Origin: Sphingobacterium sp. UBA7855
Lineage (GTDB): Bacteria > Bacteroidota > Bacteroidia > Sphingobacteriales > Sphingobacteriaceae
Reading direction: 5' to 3'
Assembly: GCA_002500745.1 (NCBI GenBank)
Contig: DLST01000016.1
Coordinates: 206,640-270,639, forward strand
DNA length: 64,000 nt
Part shown: positions 63,549-64,000 of the stretch, piece by piece
Layout: each line of letters begins with the position of its first letter
Position numbering within the stretch: the stretch's first letter is position 1
Program-made: the position numbers and the translations under genes
Notes under the pieces: model-generated
Database searches by the model: none
What the model saw: the letters and a program-made list of their open reading frames with translations, nothing else
Told to the model about the DNA's origin: nothing

Positions 63549-64000
63549 ATGATTTATTTATTGATTGTCAATATTTCATTGATTATCAGTTTTGTACTCT
63601 ATAAACTGATTTTTAGAAGGCTGACTTTTTTTCAATGGAATCGAATTTATTTGATTGGAATGGCCCTGTTTTCCTTATTGGCTCCTATAGGAATCTTTAT
63701 CGAATTGCCAAATATAGAGATAGTCGAATATGAGATTCCGCATGTAGATTTGATTACCTATATGGATATCGCCATTGGTGGTCCGCAAGAGCAACCTATT
63801 TATTTGATATACATCTTGACTTGCGTGTATTGGATTGGTGTTGCCTTTAGCGCGGGCTTTTTTATTTGGAGAGGAATAATGTTGGTAAAGACGTTAGCTC
63901 AGAAGCATGACTATTTAAGTTTTTCATTTTTCGATAAGGTCTTCATTGGCGAAGCGATTAAGAATAGAAGCGCTATCGAATCTCATGAGCGTGTTCATGT
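63549..64000 (+). CDS. M56 (BlaR1-like) membrane peptidase, 5' part
   Basis: The first 150 residues of a gene cut by the window edge. Membrane helices are seen at about 2-20, 33-50 and 85-108, then a cytosolic stretch and the zinc motif HERVH (residues 146-150). This is the N-terminal part of an M56 peptidase, which in BlaR1 cleaves its repressor after signal binding. It follows the BlaI-like gene by 29 bases. What follows the zinc motif, such as a sensor domain or a TonB-like C-terminus, is off the window. Confidence 0.85.
   Translation, partial: MIYLLIVNISLIISFVLYKLIFRRLTFFQWNRIYLIGMALFSLLAPIGIFIELPNIEIVEYEIPHVDLITYMDIAIGGPQEQPIYLIYILTCVYWIGVAFSAGFFIWRGIMLVKTLAQKHDYLSFSFFDKVFIGEAIKNRSAIESHERVH

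Overview
The window reads as chromosomal DNA of a Bacteroidota bacterium, most likely Sphingobacteriaceae (Sphingobacterium or a close relative). The evidence is the gene content: a GLPGLI-family protein, GldC, bacillithiol synthase BshA, an S46 dipeptidyl-peptidase, a SusC/TonB-type receptor with a heavy-metal domain, a HYC_CC_PP-type small protein, an Hc1-like histone and an IleS of the long type. Several promoters fit the Bacteroidota TTG...TAnnTTTG pattern, and the DNA is moderately AT-rich. I saw no rRNA, tRNA, CRISPR array, insertion sequence or phage gene.

Layout. 0-4.8 kb: two lipoamide dehydrogenase paralogues, a DUF3817 membrane protein, a hotdog thioesterase and an azurin-like copper lipoprotein. 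4.9-11.4 kb: a four-gene signalling operon (large hybrid histidine kinase, CheR, CheB, REC-kinase-REC) with no chemoreceptor. 11.4-12.3 kb: a gene-poor stretch with five degenerate 11-bp tandem repeats and what looks like a 5' leader that has lost its gene. 12.3-19.6 kb: kdsC-maf, a copper-type TonB receptor, a HYC_CC_PP protein and a phosphocholine-type phospholipase C. 19.7-23.6 kb: trpDFBA behind a leader peptide with three consecutive Trp codons and a terminator, a textbook attenuator. 23.7-26.2 kb: small hypotheticals, an ABC ATPase and an acyltransferase. 26.3-29.7 kb: an oxyanion-type binding protein, a DsrE-like protein, a TsdA-like dihaem cytochrome and a LysR regulator broken by one missing base. 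29.7-36.2 kb: M20 dipeptidase, an ECF sigma factor with small membrane partners, an outer-membrane beta-barrel and GLPGLI protein. 36.5-43.2 kb: Hc1 histone, DPP7-type peptidase, DEAD helicase, gldC, EVE protein, thioesterase and an RmlD-like reductase. 43.4-51.1 kb: M28 peptidase, lspA, a DksA-like protein, ileS, an A-type Fe-S carrier and glyA. 51.6-57.8 kb: a second sigma factor, a zinc peptidase, ffh, nuoA-nuoB alone, and purK-purE. 57.8-64 kb: a Tat-exported sugar isomerase/epimerase, frr-pyrH, bshA, DUF1003-arfB, and a blaI-like repressor with its operators and the start of an M56 (BlaR1-like) peptidase cut by the window edge.

Most genes are housekeeping. The parts that deserve attention are the trp attenuator controlling a trp operon lacking trpE, trpG and trpC; the CheR/CheB-kinase operon whose kinase carries a Glu/Gln-rich coiled coil that could be the methylation target; the cytochrome/DsrE/binding-protein cluster with its frameshifted regulator; the orphan leader with 11-bp repeats; the nuoAB pair detached from other complex I genes; and the paired dyads before blaI. 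All function calls come from reading motifs and recalling families; no search was run.
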